Assembly: GCF_015904235.1 (NCBI RefSeq)
Contig: NZ_JADZLT010000054.1
Span: 98,461 to 162,460, forward strand
Origin: Methylobrevis albus
GTDB lineage: Bacteria > Pseudomonadota > Alphaproteobacteria > Rhizobiales > Pleomorphomonadaceae
Length of the DNA: 64,000 bases
Reading direction: 5' to 3'
This document shows, piece by piece, positions 9,123-19,648 of this stretch; position 1 is the first letter of the stretch; each line of letters opens with the position of its first letter. A model generated the notes under the pieces. It was not told where the DNA came from, did not search any database, and saw only the letters and a list, made by a program, of their open reading frames with translations. The position numbers were made by a program, and so were the translations under genes.

Positions 9123-9443
9123 TCACGTCTCGTCCGCGTGCTGCGCAGGCGCCGCCGGGCGGCGAGACAGGCCGTAATGCACCGCCTCGATATGGAACAG
9201 CGACACGAGGCCTGGTGCCCGCTCGATGCGCGCGTCGAGCAGCGGTGCGTCGAGCAGGAACGCCCGGACCAGCGTCTCCCTGTCCGGGCAACCGGCGTCG
9301 CGGCAGGCGACCTCGCTGACCGTGATCACCACCTCGTCAGGAAATTCGAACACCTCCCGCACCCAGTCCTTGATCCGCTGCGAGACGGCGGCGTCGAGCG
9401 GAGGCCTGCGGGCGAACGGGTTGAAGAAGGCCAAGCGTTGCAT
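9123..9443 (-). CDS. Small conserved-looking hypothetical protein with C-x5-C-P motif
   Basis: About 106 residues from ATG 9443 (a GTG at 9491 would add 16 residues of unlikely composition). The core reads VREVFEFPDEVVITVSEVAC, then RDAGCPDRETLVRAF, giving a Cys-x5-Cys-Pro-x2-Glu-Thr motif that looks like a conserved functional or metal-binding site. The tail is basic and Ala/Pro-rich. I do not recognise the family with certainty. It is downstream of ftsH on the same strand, beyond the ftsH terminator. The ribosome-binding site is poor for either start, so the N-terminus is uncertain. Confidence 0.6.
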   Translation of the reverse strand: MQRLAFFNPFARRPPLDAAVSQRIKDWVREVFEFPDEVVITVSEVACRDAGCPDRETLVRAFLLDAPLLDARIERAPGLVSLFHIEAVHYGLSRRPAAPAQHADET

Positions 9444-9521
9444 CCTTCGGCATCGACACGTTGCGACCTGCCGGGCAAACCGCCCGGACACGAGGATCTG
9501 GATCCGCGGCCGGCGACCATG

Positions 9522-9546
9522 AAAAAAGGGCCGGAAAATCCGGCCC
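9522..9546 (-). terminator. Rho-independent terminator of ftsH
   Basis: Stem GGGCCGG/CCGGCCC (9528-9534 and 9540-9546) with a 5-base loop. On the minus strand it is followed by a run of six T (A run at 9522-9527). It sits 33 bp after the ftsH stop and is the cleanest terminator in this part of the window. Confidence 0.88.
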
Positions 9547-9578
9547 CTTTGTCATGTCCCGATCCCGCGATCGGCCGG

Positions 9579-11510
<1,932 letters not shown>

Positions 11511-11846
11511 CGTCGTTCCCTGCGCCGGGACCGGCGCGTGCAAGAAAGGCGGGCGACCCGTATCGCGGCCGGACCCCCGCGCCCGTCCGGCGGACAGAGG
11601 TCAGCGGATCAGGCGCGGCACCCGGACCGCCTGGCGACCGGCCGCGTCCGGCGAGGATTTCCCCAGCAAGACTGCGAACGGCACGACCCGGCGGATACGC
11701 TAGCGGCCAGCCGTTAAGATAGGTCTACGGCCGGTCATTGCCAACCCGCGCGATTGACGAAGAAGTAACCAAAGCGCGACGTGGTTGACGAGCGGCAAAT
11801 CCTTGCGCCGCTTGACGTTTCGGGCGAGCGCCGCCGCAGCTCCCGC
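11511..11846. other. tilS-ftsH intergenic region
   Basis: This 336-bp space probably holds the ftsH promoter. A conspicuously A/T-richer patch is around 11735-11775. No clear hairpin terminator for tilS and no recognisable sigma-32 box could be read with confidence, and no gene is supported on either strand. Confidence 0.5.
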
Positions 11847-13178
11847 TCAGGCCGACACCGGCCGGGAGCAAAGCCGCACCCCCGCCACGCAAAAGCCCGC
11901 CGCCGGCACCGCGAGCAGCGCCCCGTCGTCCGGCCGCTTGAGAGCCGGAACGCTCTCGCTCGCTCGCGCCGGGCCGGGCAGGCGGTGGCCGAGCCGCGCG
12001 AGGTCGCGCCGTCCCGCCGCGCCGAGCGCCGCGAGTTGCAACGTGCCCGCCTTGGCCTCGCGCACGAGTTCGAGCCGCAGCCGACCGTCCCACAGGATCG
12101 TGCCGTCGGGCGGATCGTCCAGCACCTCGAAACCGCCGCGCCCGGCTTCCGGATAGAGCCAAAGCCGCTCGCGCCGTGCCGCGTCGATGACGACGCCGCC
12201 GAGCGTCAACCTGGTCGGCGGGGCACCGGCGAGGAAGCGCGCATGCCAGTCCTCCAGCGGCGCGAGGCGCGGCCCGTAATCGGCGCGGCGGAGGTCGCGC
12301 ACCGCGTCGGCGACGACCCGCAGCGCCGCCTCCGGATGCGCCGCGGCGAGGCGCGCGCGGTCGACCGAGAGATAGCCGCCGTGGTCCGTCACCGCCGCCG
12401 CGCGAAGATCGCCGGCGACCGCGTCGACCAGCGACGACGCCCGCGCCAGCCGCGCCGCGGTGTCCGCGAGGCGCTCCGGCTGGAGGCCCGCCGCGGCGAG
12501 CTCCGGCATCAGCGCCCGCAGCCGGCTGCGGGCAAAGCGCGGGTCGGCATTGGAGGGATCCTCGATCCAGCGCAGGCCCCGCGCGATGAGCGTCGCCCGC
12601 AGCCGCGCCGCCGGCACGCCGAGCAGCGGCCGGTGGAAGGCGACGCCGCCGACCAGACGCACCGGCCGCATGCCGGAAAGACCGCGCAGGCCGCTGCCGC
12701 GGGCGAGCCGCAGCAGCAGCGTTTCGGCCTGATCGTCGAGGTGATGGGCGAGCAGCACGGCGCCGAGCCCGTGCCGATGGGCGGCGGCGACGAGCAGGTC
12801 GTAGCGGGCGCGCCGCGCCGCCGCCTGGATGTCGCCGAGGAGCGGACCGGACCTCAGGTCGGGTGGGCGCACCAGGATCTCCGCCGCGATCCGCCGCTCC
12901 GCCGCCATCCGCACCACGGCGGCGCACTCCGCCGCCGCCCCCGGGCGCAGGCGGTGGTCGACGGTGAGCACCACGAGGCGCGGATGGTCGGGGCGACGCG
13001 CGGCCCAGTCGGCCGCAAGGTGGAACAGCGCGCTGGAATCGGCGCCACCGGACACCGCCAGTCCCAGCGCGGAAAACCCGGCGAAGGGCGCGAACAGCCG
13101 GTCGGCCTCGTCGGGCGTCAACGGCGCCATCGCCGCCGCGCCCGAAGCGACGGCGCCACGGCCGGCGGCGCCGGTCAT
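11847..13178 (-). CDS. tilS: tRNA(Ile)-lysidine synthetase
   Basis: The 443-residue enzyme uses ATP and lysine to convert the wobble C34 of tRNA-Ile(CAU) to lysidine, which changes decoding from Met to Ile codons. The PP-loop SGGADSS is at about 43-49 and LAHHLDDQAETLLLR is the conserved second motif. The ATG at 13178 follows the cpoB stop by a single base (TGA-C-ATG), pointing to translational coupling. An internal ATG (MAPLTPDE, 13130) is the alternative start. The C-terminal half, beyond about residue 240, is the variable tRNA-binding part. Order cpoB-tilS-ftsH is conserved in alphaproteobacteria. Confidence 0.95.
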   Translation of the reverse strand: MTGAAGRGAVASGAAAMAPLTPDEADRLFAPFAGFSALGLAVSGGADSSALFHLAADWAARRPDHPRLVVLTVDHRLRPGAAAECAAVVRMAAERRIAAEILVRPPDLRSGPLLGDIQAAARRARYDLLVAAAHRHGLGAVLLAHHLDDQAETLLLRLARGSGLRGLSGMRPVRLVGGVAFHRPLLGVPAARLRATLIARGLRWIEDPSNADPRFARSRLRALMPELAAAGLQPERLADTAARLARASSLVDAVAGDLRAAAVTDHGGYLSVDRARLAAAHPEAALRVVADAVRDLRRADYGPRLAPLEDWHARFLAGAPPTRLTLGGVVIDAARRERLWLYPEAGRGGFEVLDDPPDGTILWDGRLRLELVREAKAGTLQLAALGAAGRRDLARLGHRLPGPARASESVPALKRPDDGALLAVPAAGFCVAGVRLCSRPVSA

Positions 13179-13179
13179 G

Positions 13180-14313
13180 TCAGCAGGACGCCTTGGCGCG
13201 TTCGGCCGCGACCCGGTCGACCACGGCACGCGGCGCGCCCGGGAATTTCGAGACGAGTTCGGCATAGGTGGCGCAGGCCGCCTCGGGCTCGCCGAGGCCG
13301 GCGAGCGACAGGCCGAGCTTCAGCAGGCTTTCCGGCGCCTTCTGGCTGGTCGGATAGGACTTGTAGGTCTCGAGGAACTCGTCGGCCGCGTCGCGGAACT
13401 GCTTGCGCGCGAAATAGGCCTCGCCGAGCCAGAAATGCGCGTTGCCGGCGAGGTCGTTGTCGGGATGGTCGCGCAGGAACTGCCGGAAGCCCATTTCCGC
13501 CATCTCGTAGTTGCCGGCGACGATGTAGCTGTAGGACTGCTCGTAGGCATCGCGCGGGTTGGACGGCGCGAGGATCGTCGCAACATCCTGCCCGCCGTCC
13601 GGCAGCCGCGGCGTGCCGCCGATCGGGCCGCCGGAGCCGAGCACGCCCGGCACGCTGCCGAAATCGGCGCCACCGACCGCCCCGGTGGTGCCCGGCGCGC
13701 CGAAGTCGCCGCCGCGGGCGATGGCCGAGAGGTCGAGCGGGCCGTCGAAGACGCCGCTCGCCCCGGCGCCCGCGCCGACCCCGTCGCCCGGCAGGGTGCC
13801 GAGGTCGGACGGCGGCGCGCCGAAACCGGTCTCGGCGCCGTAGTCGGGCGCTGCGCGCGTGGTCGCCGGCGGCGCCGCGGCGAACTCGCCGGACGGTGCC
13901 GACTGCGTTGCCGGGGGCGCCGCGTCGGAGCGGGGCCGCGGCGCGGTGCCGCCCTCCATCTCCTGGAAGCGGAACTCCATGTCCTCCTGGGCGCGCTGCA
14001 TCTGCTGCTGCTGCTGGCGCAGCTGGAACAGCAGTTCCTCGATCTGCCCGTTCAGCCGGCGCATCTCCGCCTCGAGCCGGTCGATCCGCATCGACTGCTC
14101 GGCGTATTGCGCGGTGGACTGGACCCGCACCACCGGCGCGCCGCCGATGGTGCCCGCGCCCGCCTGCGGGATATCGGCCGGCGGCAGCTGCAGGGCCGAC
14201 GCAGTGCCGCCGGCGGCCAGCACGCCGAGCACGGCAATGAGCGGACCGGCGAGCCGGGCGCGGGCCGGGCGGCGCGGCTGGCTGGAATGCGACGAGAGGC
14301 TGACACGAACCAT
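13180..14313 (-). CDS. cpoB: Tol-Pal system protein CpoB (YbgF)
   Basis: The 377-residue periplasmic protein links peptidoglycan synthesis to outer-membrane constriction. A basic N-terminus and hydrophobic stretch (LAGPLIAVLGVLAAGGTASA) form the signal peptide. A trimerising coiled coil follows (about 70-120, rich in Gln: RLEAEMRRLNGQIEELLFQLRQ), then a long low-complexity Gly/Ala/Pro linker (about 120-245). The C-terminal TPR domain (about 250-377) has repeats such as YSYIVAGNYEMAEMGFRQFL and AHFWLGEAYFARKQFRDAADEF. The linker is longer than in E. coli CpoB. It lies between pal and tilS on the same strand. Confidence 0.93.
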   Translation of the reverse strand: MVRVSLSSHSSQPRRPARARLAGPLIAVLGVLAAGGTASALQLPPADIPQAGAGTIGGAPVVRVQSTAQYAEQSMRIDRLEAEMRRLNGQIEELLFQLRQQQQQMQRAQEDMEFRFQEMEGGTAPRPRSDAAPPATQSAPSGEFAAAPPATTRAAPDYGAETGFGAPPSDLGTLPGDGVGAGAGASGVFDGPLDLSAIARGGDFGAPGTTGAVGGADFGSVPGVLGSGGPIGGTPRLPDGGQDVATILAPSNPRDAYEQSYSYIVAGNYEMAEMGFRQFLRDHPDNDLAGNAHFWLGEAYFARKQFRDAADEFLETYKSYPTSQKAPESLLKLGLSLAGLGEPEAACATYAELVSKFPGAPRAVVDRVAAERAKASC

Positions 14314-14554
14314 GACGATGCGATCTCCCCCGGTGCCGCGGCATGGCGGCCGCAGGTGGCTCCGGTACGGGGTTGCGGCGGACGGCGGACGCTAGCAGAG
14401 CGGCGGCGGCGATGCAGCCGGCATCTGGTCCTCACCGGTCACCGATGCGGTGACAAGAGCTTTGCACGCAAGAGTTCGGCCAAAGTTTGGTGCCCGCCCC
14501 GCCGCGATCGATCTCTCGCGGGGTGTTGCCGAAAAGCCGGTGCCCGGAAACGAC

Positions 14555-14586
14555 GAAGCCCCGGCCTCTCGCGAGACCGGGGCTTC
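14555..14586 (-). terminator. Terminator after pal
   Basis: A 10-bp stem GAAGCCCCGG/CCGGGGCTTC (14555-14564 and 14577-14586) encloses a loop that is itself palindromic (TCTCGCGAGA). Minus-strand TCGTTT follows. It lies 39 bp beyond the pal stop, so pal and cpoB are likely separate transcripts or only partly read through. The rest of the 312-bp pal-cpoB gap should include the cpoB promoter. Confidence 0.8.
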
Positions 14587-14625
14587 GGATTTCGTCGTCC
14601 GGCGCGCGGTGCGCCGGGCCGCAGC

Positions 14626-15165
14626 TCAGCTGCCGGCGTTGTTCAGCACGGTCACCGCGCGGCGGTTCTGCGCCCAGCACGAGGCCTCGTTGCAGAGCGC
14701 GACCGGGCGTTCCTTGCCGAACGAGACCGGGCGCAGGCGCTGCGGGCTGACGCCGCGGCTGATCAGATAGTCGTTCACCGACTTGGCGCGGCGGGCGCCG
14801 AGGGCGAGGTTGTACTCGCGGGTGCCGCGCTCGTCGGCATGGCCTTCGACGTTGACGGTGTAGCGCGGGTAGCGGCCGAGCCAGGCGGCCTGGCGGTCGA
14901 GCGTGGCGCGCGCCTCGAAGTTCACTTCCGAGCTGTCGGTCTCGAAGAAGATGCGGTCGCCGACGTTGACGACGAAGTCCTGGGCGCTGCCCGGGGTGGC
15001 CGCACCGGCGCCACCGGCACCGCCGGCGAGCGACGAATCCATTTCGCTCGGGCTCTTGGCGCAGGCGGCAACGAGCAGGACGAGTCCGAGGACGGCGATG
15101 ATACGGGCGAAGCCCGTACGGAAGGCGCGCAGCGTGGCGCCCGACTGGATGGAGTAAGCGGACAT
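14626..15165 (-). CDS. pal: Peptidoglycan-associated lipoprotein Pal
   Basis: This 179-residue outer-membrane lipoprotein tethers the outer membrane to peptidoglycan and binds TolB. A lipobox LVAAC places the acylated cysteine at residue 35. The C-terminal OmpA-like domain (about 65-179) contains FFETDSSEVNFEA, the peptidoglycan-binding stretch VEGHADERGTREYNLALG, and RRAKSVNDYLISRGV. ATG 15165 has AAGGA 9 bases upstream. The N-terminus before the signal core is about 20 residues longer than in E. coli. In most relatives pal directly follows tolB; here tolB is 6.4 kb away with other genes between. Confidence 0.97.
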   Translation of the reverse strand: MSAYSIQSGATLRAFRTGFARIIAVLGLVLLVAACAKSPSEMDSSLAGGAGGAGAATPGSAQDFVVNVGDRIFFETDSSEVNFEARATLDRQAAWLGRYPRYTVNVEGHADERGTREYNLALGARRAKSVNDYLISRGVSPQRLRPVSFGKERPVALCNEASCWAQNRRAVTVLNNAGS

Positions 15166-15466
15166 CCCGGTAGATCCTTCAGCATTGGCCGGAAGCAGTT
15201 GTGTTGACCATGCGTGACCGTGGTTAACCGGAGGTCACGAAAGATGGTTGACGGTTCGTTACCCGTCATCCGGTCGCTTTGTGGTGTTCCTGTGTCGCCG
15301 CGGGCGATCCCCCGCGACGGGCGGCCACCTCCCATCGACTGTTGCCGAAATGGCACAGACGAAAGCCTGAAATCCGGCCTTTCACGAGAGGTCATCGGGC
15401 CCGACGGCGCCCACGACGCAGCGCGCTTGCGCAGGCCGCCCCCGTCGGGCAGACTTCGCCGCGTCT
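15166..15466. promoter_or_regulatory. Divergent promoter region pal / TPP-controlled transporter
   Basis: About 300 bp separate the pal start from the TPP riboswitch of the opposite-strand operon, so it must contain both promoters. The part next to pal (15190-15260) is A/T-richer, with repeated GTTAACC/GGTTAAC-like words (TGGTTAACCGG at about 15221-15231). Specific -35/-10 boxes cannot be assigned with confidence. Confidence 0.45.
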
Positions 15467-15562
15467 GAGGGGTGCTCCTTGCGAGCTGAGATGGGACCCG
15501 GCGCCTCGCGCCGACGACCCGAACCCTTCGAACCTGATCCGGATAATGCCGGCGAAGGGACG
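15467..15562 (+). ncRNA. TPP riboswitch (THI element)
   Basis: The hallmark thiamine-pyrophosphate aptamer blocks are present in order: GAGGGGTGC at the 5' side, GCTGAGA (15485-15491), then ACCCTTCGAACCTGATC (15524-15540), GGATAATGCC (15541-15550) and GGCGAAGGGA (15551-15560). A GC-rich P3 extension (GGCGCCTCGCGCC) fills the variable arm. It lies 131 bp before the GTG start of the permease gene and should switch the transporter off when TPP is plentiful. GC-rich complementary segments downstream (15590-15660) may form the expression platform. Confidence 0.95.
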
Positions 15563-15693
15563 GGACACGTCTTCCTGCACGGGATCAACCCCACCCCGGT
15601 GGTGGTGCGCCCTTCAGGCGGCGCCCGCTCCCGTTGCAGGCGCCGTCCGGATCTCCCTTGCGGTGCCCTGCACCGCGACGCGGAGGGCGCGGC

Positions 15694-16509
15694 GTGACCA
15701 CAGGCAACGGCACGATCCCGGCAGACGGCGCTCGCCAAAGGCGCGCGCCGCTCCGCGCGGCGCTGCGGATCGCCGCCGAGGTACTCCTCGCCGTCACCGT
15801 GGTCGCCGCGATCTGGCAGGCGGCGATCCTCGTGCTCGCGCCGCCCCCCTTCATGCTGCCGGCGCCGCTGCGCGTCCTCACCGTGCTCGTCGATCGCGCC
15901 GGCTTCCTTTTCGGCCAGGCGGCGATCACGCTCACCGAGATCGTGCTCGGCCTCTGCCTCGGCACGATCTTCGGCGTCGCCTCGGGCCTCGCCGTCGGCG
16001 GCTCGCCGCGCGTCGGGCGGGTGCTGATGCCGCTCCTCGTCGTCAGCCAGACCCTGCCGGTGTTCGCCATCGCGCCGCTGCTGGTGCTCTGGTTCGGCTT
16101 CGGCCTCGCCTCCAAGGTCGTGATGGCGACGATCATCATCTATTTCCCGATCACCTCCGCCTTCGCCGACGGCCTGCGCCGCACCGACGCCGGCCTGCTC
16201 GACCTCGCAAAGCTCTACCGCGCCGATCCGTGGCAGACGCTGCGCCTCGTCCGCCTGCCCTCCGCCCTTCCCGGCCTCGTCTCGGGTCTCCGCGTCGCGG
16301 CGGTGTTCGCACCGATCGGTGCCGTCGTCGGCGAATGGGTCGGCGCCTCGCGCGGCCTCGGCTTCGTCATGCTGCAGGCCAACGCCCGCATGCAGACCGA
16401 CATGCTGTTCGCCGCGCTGATCGTGCTCGCCGTCACAACCCTCGTGCTGCGCCTCGCCGTCGATGCGGCGACGCGGCGGCTCGTGTTCTGGGTCGAGGAT
16501 CCGGCCTGA
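15694..16509 (+). CDS. thiX: ABC transporter permease for thiamine-pyrimidine precursor (ThiX-like)
   Basis: This 271-residue inner-membrane permease has about six membrane segments and the EAA-loop region of binding-protein-dependent ABC importers (DLAKLYRADPWQTLRLVRLPSALPG at about residues 167-190). It belongs to the NitT/TauT/SsuC-like permease class. Control by the TPP riboswitch immediately upstream and pairing with a ThiY-like binding protein point to uptake of a hydroxymethylpyrimidine or formyl-aminopyrimidine precursor. The GTG at 15694 was chosen because GGAGG is 7 bases upstream. No ATPase gene follows in this operon. Confidence 0.85.
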   Translation: MTTGNGTIPADGARQRRAPLRAALRIAAEVLLAVTVVAAIWQAAILVLAPPPFMLPAPLRVLTVLVDRAGFLFGQAAITLTEIVLGLCLGTIFGVASGLAVGGSPRVGRVLMPLLVVSQTLPVFAIAPLLVLWFGFGLASKVVMATIIIYFPITSAFADGLRRTDAGLLDLAKLYRADPWQTLRLVRLPSALPGLVSGLRVAAVFAPIGAVVGEWVGASRGLGFVMLQANARMQTDMLFAALIVLAVTTLVLRLAVDAATRRLVFWVEDPA

Positions 16510-16553
16510 CCGATCCTCGCCCGCTCCGCCCAACCCGAAAGGAACCGCTCCCC

Positions 16554-17519
16554 GTGTTCTCCCGCCTCCAGACCCTCGCCGGCGCCGCAGCCCTCGGCAC
16601 CCTGCTGAGCTTTGCCGCCCCGGCCGCTGCCGCCGACAAGCTCACCGTGCTGCTCGACTGGTTCGTCAACCCGGACCACGCCCCGCTGATCGTCGCCGAA
16701 CAGGGCGGTTACTTCGCCGCCGAGGGCCTCGACGTCGAGCTGATCCCGCCGGCCGACCCGGCGGCGCCGCCGAAGCTCGTCGCGGCGAAGCAGGCCGAGG
16801 TCGCGATCACCTACCAGCCGAGCCTGCACCTCGACATCGCCGCCGGCCTGCCGCTGGTGCGCTTCGGGACGCTGGTCGAAACGCCGCTCAACACGCTGAT
16901 CGTGCTGAAGGACGGGCCGATCAAGCAGCTCGCCGACCTGAAGGGCAAGCGGATCGGCTTCTCGGTCTCGGGCTTCGAGGACGCCATGCTCGGCCAGATG
17001 ATCAAGGCCGCCGGCCTCACCACCGCCGACGTCGAAATCGTCAACGTCAACTTCGCGCTCTCCGCCTCGCTGATCGCCGGCCAGGTCGACGCGGTCGTCG
17101 GCGGCTACCGCAACTTCGAGCTGACCCAGATGCGCATCGAGGGCCACGAGGGCCTCGCCTTCTTCCCCGAGGAACACGGCATGCCGGCCTATGACGAGCT
17201 GGTGCTGGTCGCGCACCAGGATCTCGTCGCCCCCGGCAGCATCGATGACCGCCTGCCGCGCTTCCTCGCCGCGATCGAGGCGGCGACCATCTTCCTCACC
17301 AACCACCCGGACGAGGCCTGGCAACTGTTCCTGAAGGGCCACCCGGACCTCGACGACGAACTCAACCGCACCGCCTGGACCGACACCCTCCCCCGCTTCG
17401 CCAAACGCCCCGCCGCGCTCGACGCCGGCCGCTACCAGCGCTTCGCGGCGTTCATGCGCGAGCAGGGGCTGATCGAGACGGAGGTGCCGGTGGAGAGCTA
17501 TGCGGTGGTGGTGCGGTAG
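16554..17519 (+). CDS. thiY: ABC transporter substrate-binding protein, NMT1/THI5-like (ThiY)
   Basis: The 321-residue secreted protein has signal peptide MFSRLQTLAGAAALGTLLSF..., ending near AAPAAA. It then shows the NMT1/THI5 start KLTVLLDWFVNPDHAPLIVAEQGG (residues about 28-52), typical of pyrimidine-precursor binding proteins. The segment GSVSGFEDAML-like (IGFSVSGFEDAML) and VDAVVGGYRNFE also fit the family. Ribosome-binding site AAAGGA lies 10 bases before the GTG at 16554. It follows the permease by 44 bp and so falls under the same TPP riboswitch. The cognate ThiZ ATPase is missing nearby and may be encoded elsewhere or shared. Confidence 0.88.
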   Translation: MFSRLQTLAGAAALGTLLSFAAPAAAADKLTVLLDWFVNPDHAPLIVAEQGGYFAAEGLDVELIPPADPAAPPKLVAAKQAEVAITYQPSLHLDIAAGLPLVRFGTLVETPLNTLIVLKDGPIKQLADLKGKRIGFSVSGFEDAMLGQMIKAAGLTTADVEIVNVNFALSASLIAGQVDAVVGGYRNFELTQMRIEGHEGLAFFPEEHGMPAYDELVLVAHQDLVAPGSIDDRLPRFLAAIEAATIFLTNHPDEAWQLFLKGHPDLDDELNRTAWTDTLPRFAKRPAALDAGRYQRFAAFMREQGLIETEVPVESYAVVVR

Positions 17520-17557
17520 GGGGCGATGCTGGAGCGGCTCGGTCGTGCCGTGCGGCT

Positions 17558-17722
17558 CACCCCTCTCCCCAACCCTCTCCCACAGGGGGAGAGGGGGTGA
17601 TGGGCCCGTTTTCGGGAGAACGACGCGGGCCGCTGTTCCGAGTAAGAGCCTCGTTTTGAACGGCGGCATCGCCACCAGCGTCCCCTCCCCCCTTGTGGGG
17701 GAGGGACAGGGAGAGGGGTGAG
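17558..17722. repeat. Short GC-rich palindromic repeats between thiY and the aldehyde dehydrogenase gene
   Basis: A unit CACCCCTCTCCCC...GGGGGAGAGGGGGTG occupies about 17558-17602, and an inverted relative about 17681-17722 (CCTCCCCCCTTGTGGGGGAGG, then GACAGGGAGAGGGGTGAG). About 78 bp separate the two arms. Together they fill much of the 321-bp gap. The left arm could also act as a terminator for the thi operon. Confidence 0.65.
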
Positions 17723-17840
17723 CCTCACGGGAAGCCTCCGGACGATTCCGCAGGCCGACGCCGTCGACGCCCCCACCCTTGCACTCCACCCCGCCCCGCC
17801 CTACCACATCCGCTCCCAGTCCCGTCCCGGAGCCGCCGTC

Positions 17841-19340
17841 ATGTCCTCGTCCGAAATCCTCGCCGCCCTAGGCCTCTCCGGCGACGTGCTCTCCGGCGGC
17901 ATGCTCCCCGTCCGCTCGCCCGTCGACGGCGCCGTGATCGCGCAGCTCCGCGAAGCGACCGTCGCCGACGCAGGCGCGGCCGCCGCCGCCGCGGCCGAGG
18001 CGTTCAAGGTCTGGCGCAGCGTGCCGGCGCCCCGCCGCGGCGAACTCGTCCGCCTGCTCGGCGAGGAACTGCGCGCCGCCAAGGCCGAGCTCGGCCGCCT
18101 CGTCTCGCTGGAAGCCGGCAAGATCCTGCAGGAGGGCCTCGGCGAGGTGCAGGAGATGATCGACATCTGCGACTTCGCGGTCGGCCTGTCGCGCCAGCTC
18201 TACGGCCTCACCATCGCCTCAGAGCGTCCCGGCCACCGGATGATGGAAACCTGGCACCCGCTCGGGCCCACGCTGATCATCTCGGCGTTCAACTTCCCCG
18301 TCGCGGTCTGGTCGTGGAACGCCGCGCTCGCCCTCGTCTGCGGCAACCCGGTGATCTGGAAGCCGTCCGAGAAGACGCCGCTGACGGCGCTCGCCTGCGG
18401 CAAGATCCTCGAGAAGGCCCTCGCCCGCTTCGGCGACGCGCCGGCCAACCTCAGCCAGATCCTGATCGGCGGCCGCGCCGTTGGCGAGGCGCTGGTCGAC
18501 GATGAACGCATCGCGCTGGTCTCGGCCACCGGCTCCACCCGCATGGGCCGCCAGGTCGGCCCGCGCGTCGCAAAACGCTTCGGCCGCTCGATTCTCGAGC
18601 TCGGCGGCAACAACGCGATGATCGTGACGCCGTCGGCCGACCTCGACCTCGCGGTGCGCGCGATCGTGTTCTCCGCGATCGGCACCTGCGGCCAGCGCTG
18701 CACCTCGCTGCGCCGGCTGATCGTGCATGAGAGCGTCAAGGACGCGCTGCTGCCGAAGCTGAAGGCCGCCTATGCCTCCGCCCCGGTCGGCTCGCCGCTC
18801 GACGCCGGCACCCTCGTCGGCCCGCTCGTCGATCTCGACTCCTACCACCGCATGCAGGGCGCGCTGGAAGCCGCCCGCGCCGAGGGCGGCACCGTCACCG
18901 GCGGCGAGCGCCTGCTGGAAGATCGCTTCCCGAATGCTGCCTACATCCGCCCGGCGATCGCCGAGATGCCCGGCCAGACCGACATCGTGCGGGCCGAGAC
19001 CTTCGCGCCGATCCTCTACGTGATGACCTACACCGACTTCGAGACGGCGATCGCGCTGCAGAACGACGTGCCGCAGGGCCTCTCCTCCTGCATCTTCACC
19101 AACGACGTGCGCGAGGCCGAGACCTTCCTCTCCGCCGCCGGCTCCGACTGCGGCATCGCCAACGTCAACATCGGCCCGAGCGGCGCGGAGATCGGCGGCG
19201 CGTTCGGCGGCGAGAAGGAAACCGGCGGCGGCCGCGAATCCGGCTCCGACGCCTGGAAGGCCTACATGCGCCGCGCCACCAACACGGTGAACTACTCCCG
19301 CGCCCTGCCGCTGGCGCAGGGCATCAGCTTCGATCTGTGA
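17841..19340 (+). CDS. amaB: Aldehyde dehydrogenase, ALDH7 / piperideine-6-carboxylate dehydrogenase type
   Basis: The 499-residue NAD-dependent enzyme is most like the ALDH7 (antiquitin) group that oxidises alpha-aminoadipate semialdehyde, in equilibrium with piperideine-6-carboxylate, to alpha-aminoadipate during lysine breakdown. Catalytic Cys287 is in CGQRCTSLRR, general base Glu253 in LELGGNNA, Asn151 in FNFPVAVW and cofactor Lys174 in WKPSEKTP. ATG 17841 has GGAG 8 bases upstream; the 41 extra codons ahead of it are not coding-like. A FAD-dependent oxidoreductase follows on the same strand, as expected for a pipecolate or lysine route. Substrate is inferred from family, so the symbol is tentative. 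Confidence 0.85.
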   Translation: MSSSEILAALGLSGDVLSGGMLPVRSPVDGAVIAQLREATVADAGAAAAAAAEAFKVWRSVPAPRRGELVRLLGEELRAAKAELGRLVSLEAGKILQEGLGEVQEMIDICDFAVGLSRQLYGLTIASERPGHRMMETWHPLGPTLIISAFNFPVAVWSWNAALALVCGNPVIWKPSEKTPLTALACGKILEKALARFGDAPANLSQILIGGRAVGEALVDDERIALVSATGSTRMGRQVGPRVAKRFGRSILELGGNNAMIVTPSADLDLAVRAIVFSAIGTCGQRCTSLRRLIVHESVKDALLPKLKAAYASAPVGSPLDAGTLVGPLVDLDSYHRMQGALEAARAEGGTVTGGERLLEDRFPNAAYIRPAIAEMPGQTDIVRAETFAPILYVMTYTDFETAIALQNDVPQGLSSCIFTNDVREAETFLSAAGSDCGIANVNIGPSGAEIGGAFGGEKETGGGRESGSDAWKAYMRRATNTVNYSRALPLAQGISFDL

Positions 19341-19356
19341 GGGGTCGGGGAGGCCG

Positions 19357-19542
19357 TGCCGTGTGGCCTCCCCCCTCCCTGTCCCTCCCCCGCTTCGCAG
19401 GAGAGGGGACGCAGGAGGCAATTTCACCGGCGTAATCAACACTTCGGTTCGGCGCAGTCTTCGTTTTGCGAGAGTCCGCGCGCCGATCGTCCCCTCTCCT
19501 GCGAAGCGGGGGAGGGACAGGGAGGGGGGAGGCTACACGGCA
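19357..19542. repeat. 186-bp composite inverted-repeat element, copy 1
   Basis: Two 55-bp arms (19357-19411 and 19488-19542) are near-perfect inverted copies: TGCCGTGTGGCCTCC... at the outside, GGAGAGGGGACG at the inside. The 76-bp core contains TTCGGTTCGGCGCAGTC and GCGAGAGTCCGC. The same arms and a similar core recur at 41787-41973 (inverted) and 47988-48173. No transposase is present, and neither arm encodes a protein. It lies between the dehydrogenase and the oxidoreductase gene, where it could fold into a long hairpin in their transcript. Confidence 0.85.
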
Positions 19543-19648
19543 CGGCCCCCAGCCGGCTCGGCCATCCGGCCCGGCAAGCAGTTCAGATACGACCGCCCGC
19601 AGCCCGCGCCAGTTCCCCAACGCCGGACCGCCAATCGAGGAGCCCATC

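Noticed and set aside
11725-12927. 400-codon minus-strand frame overlapping tilS
   Set aside because: Low-complexity Arg/Ala/Gly shadow of tilS in another frame; tilS itself has the PP-loop and a coupled start.
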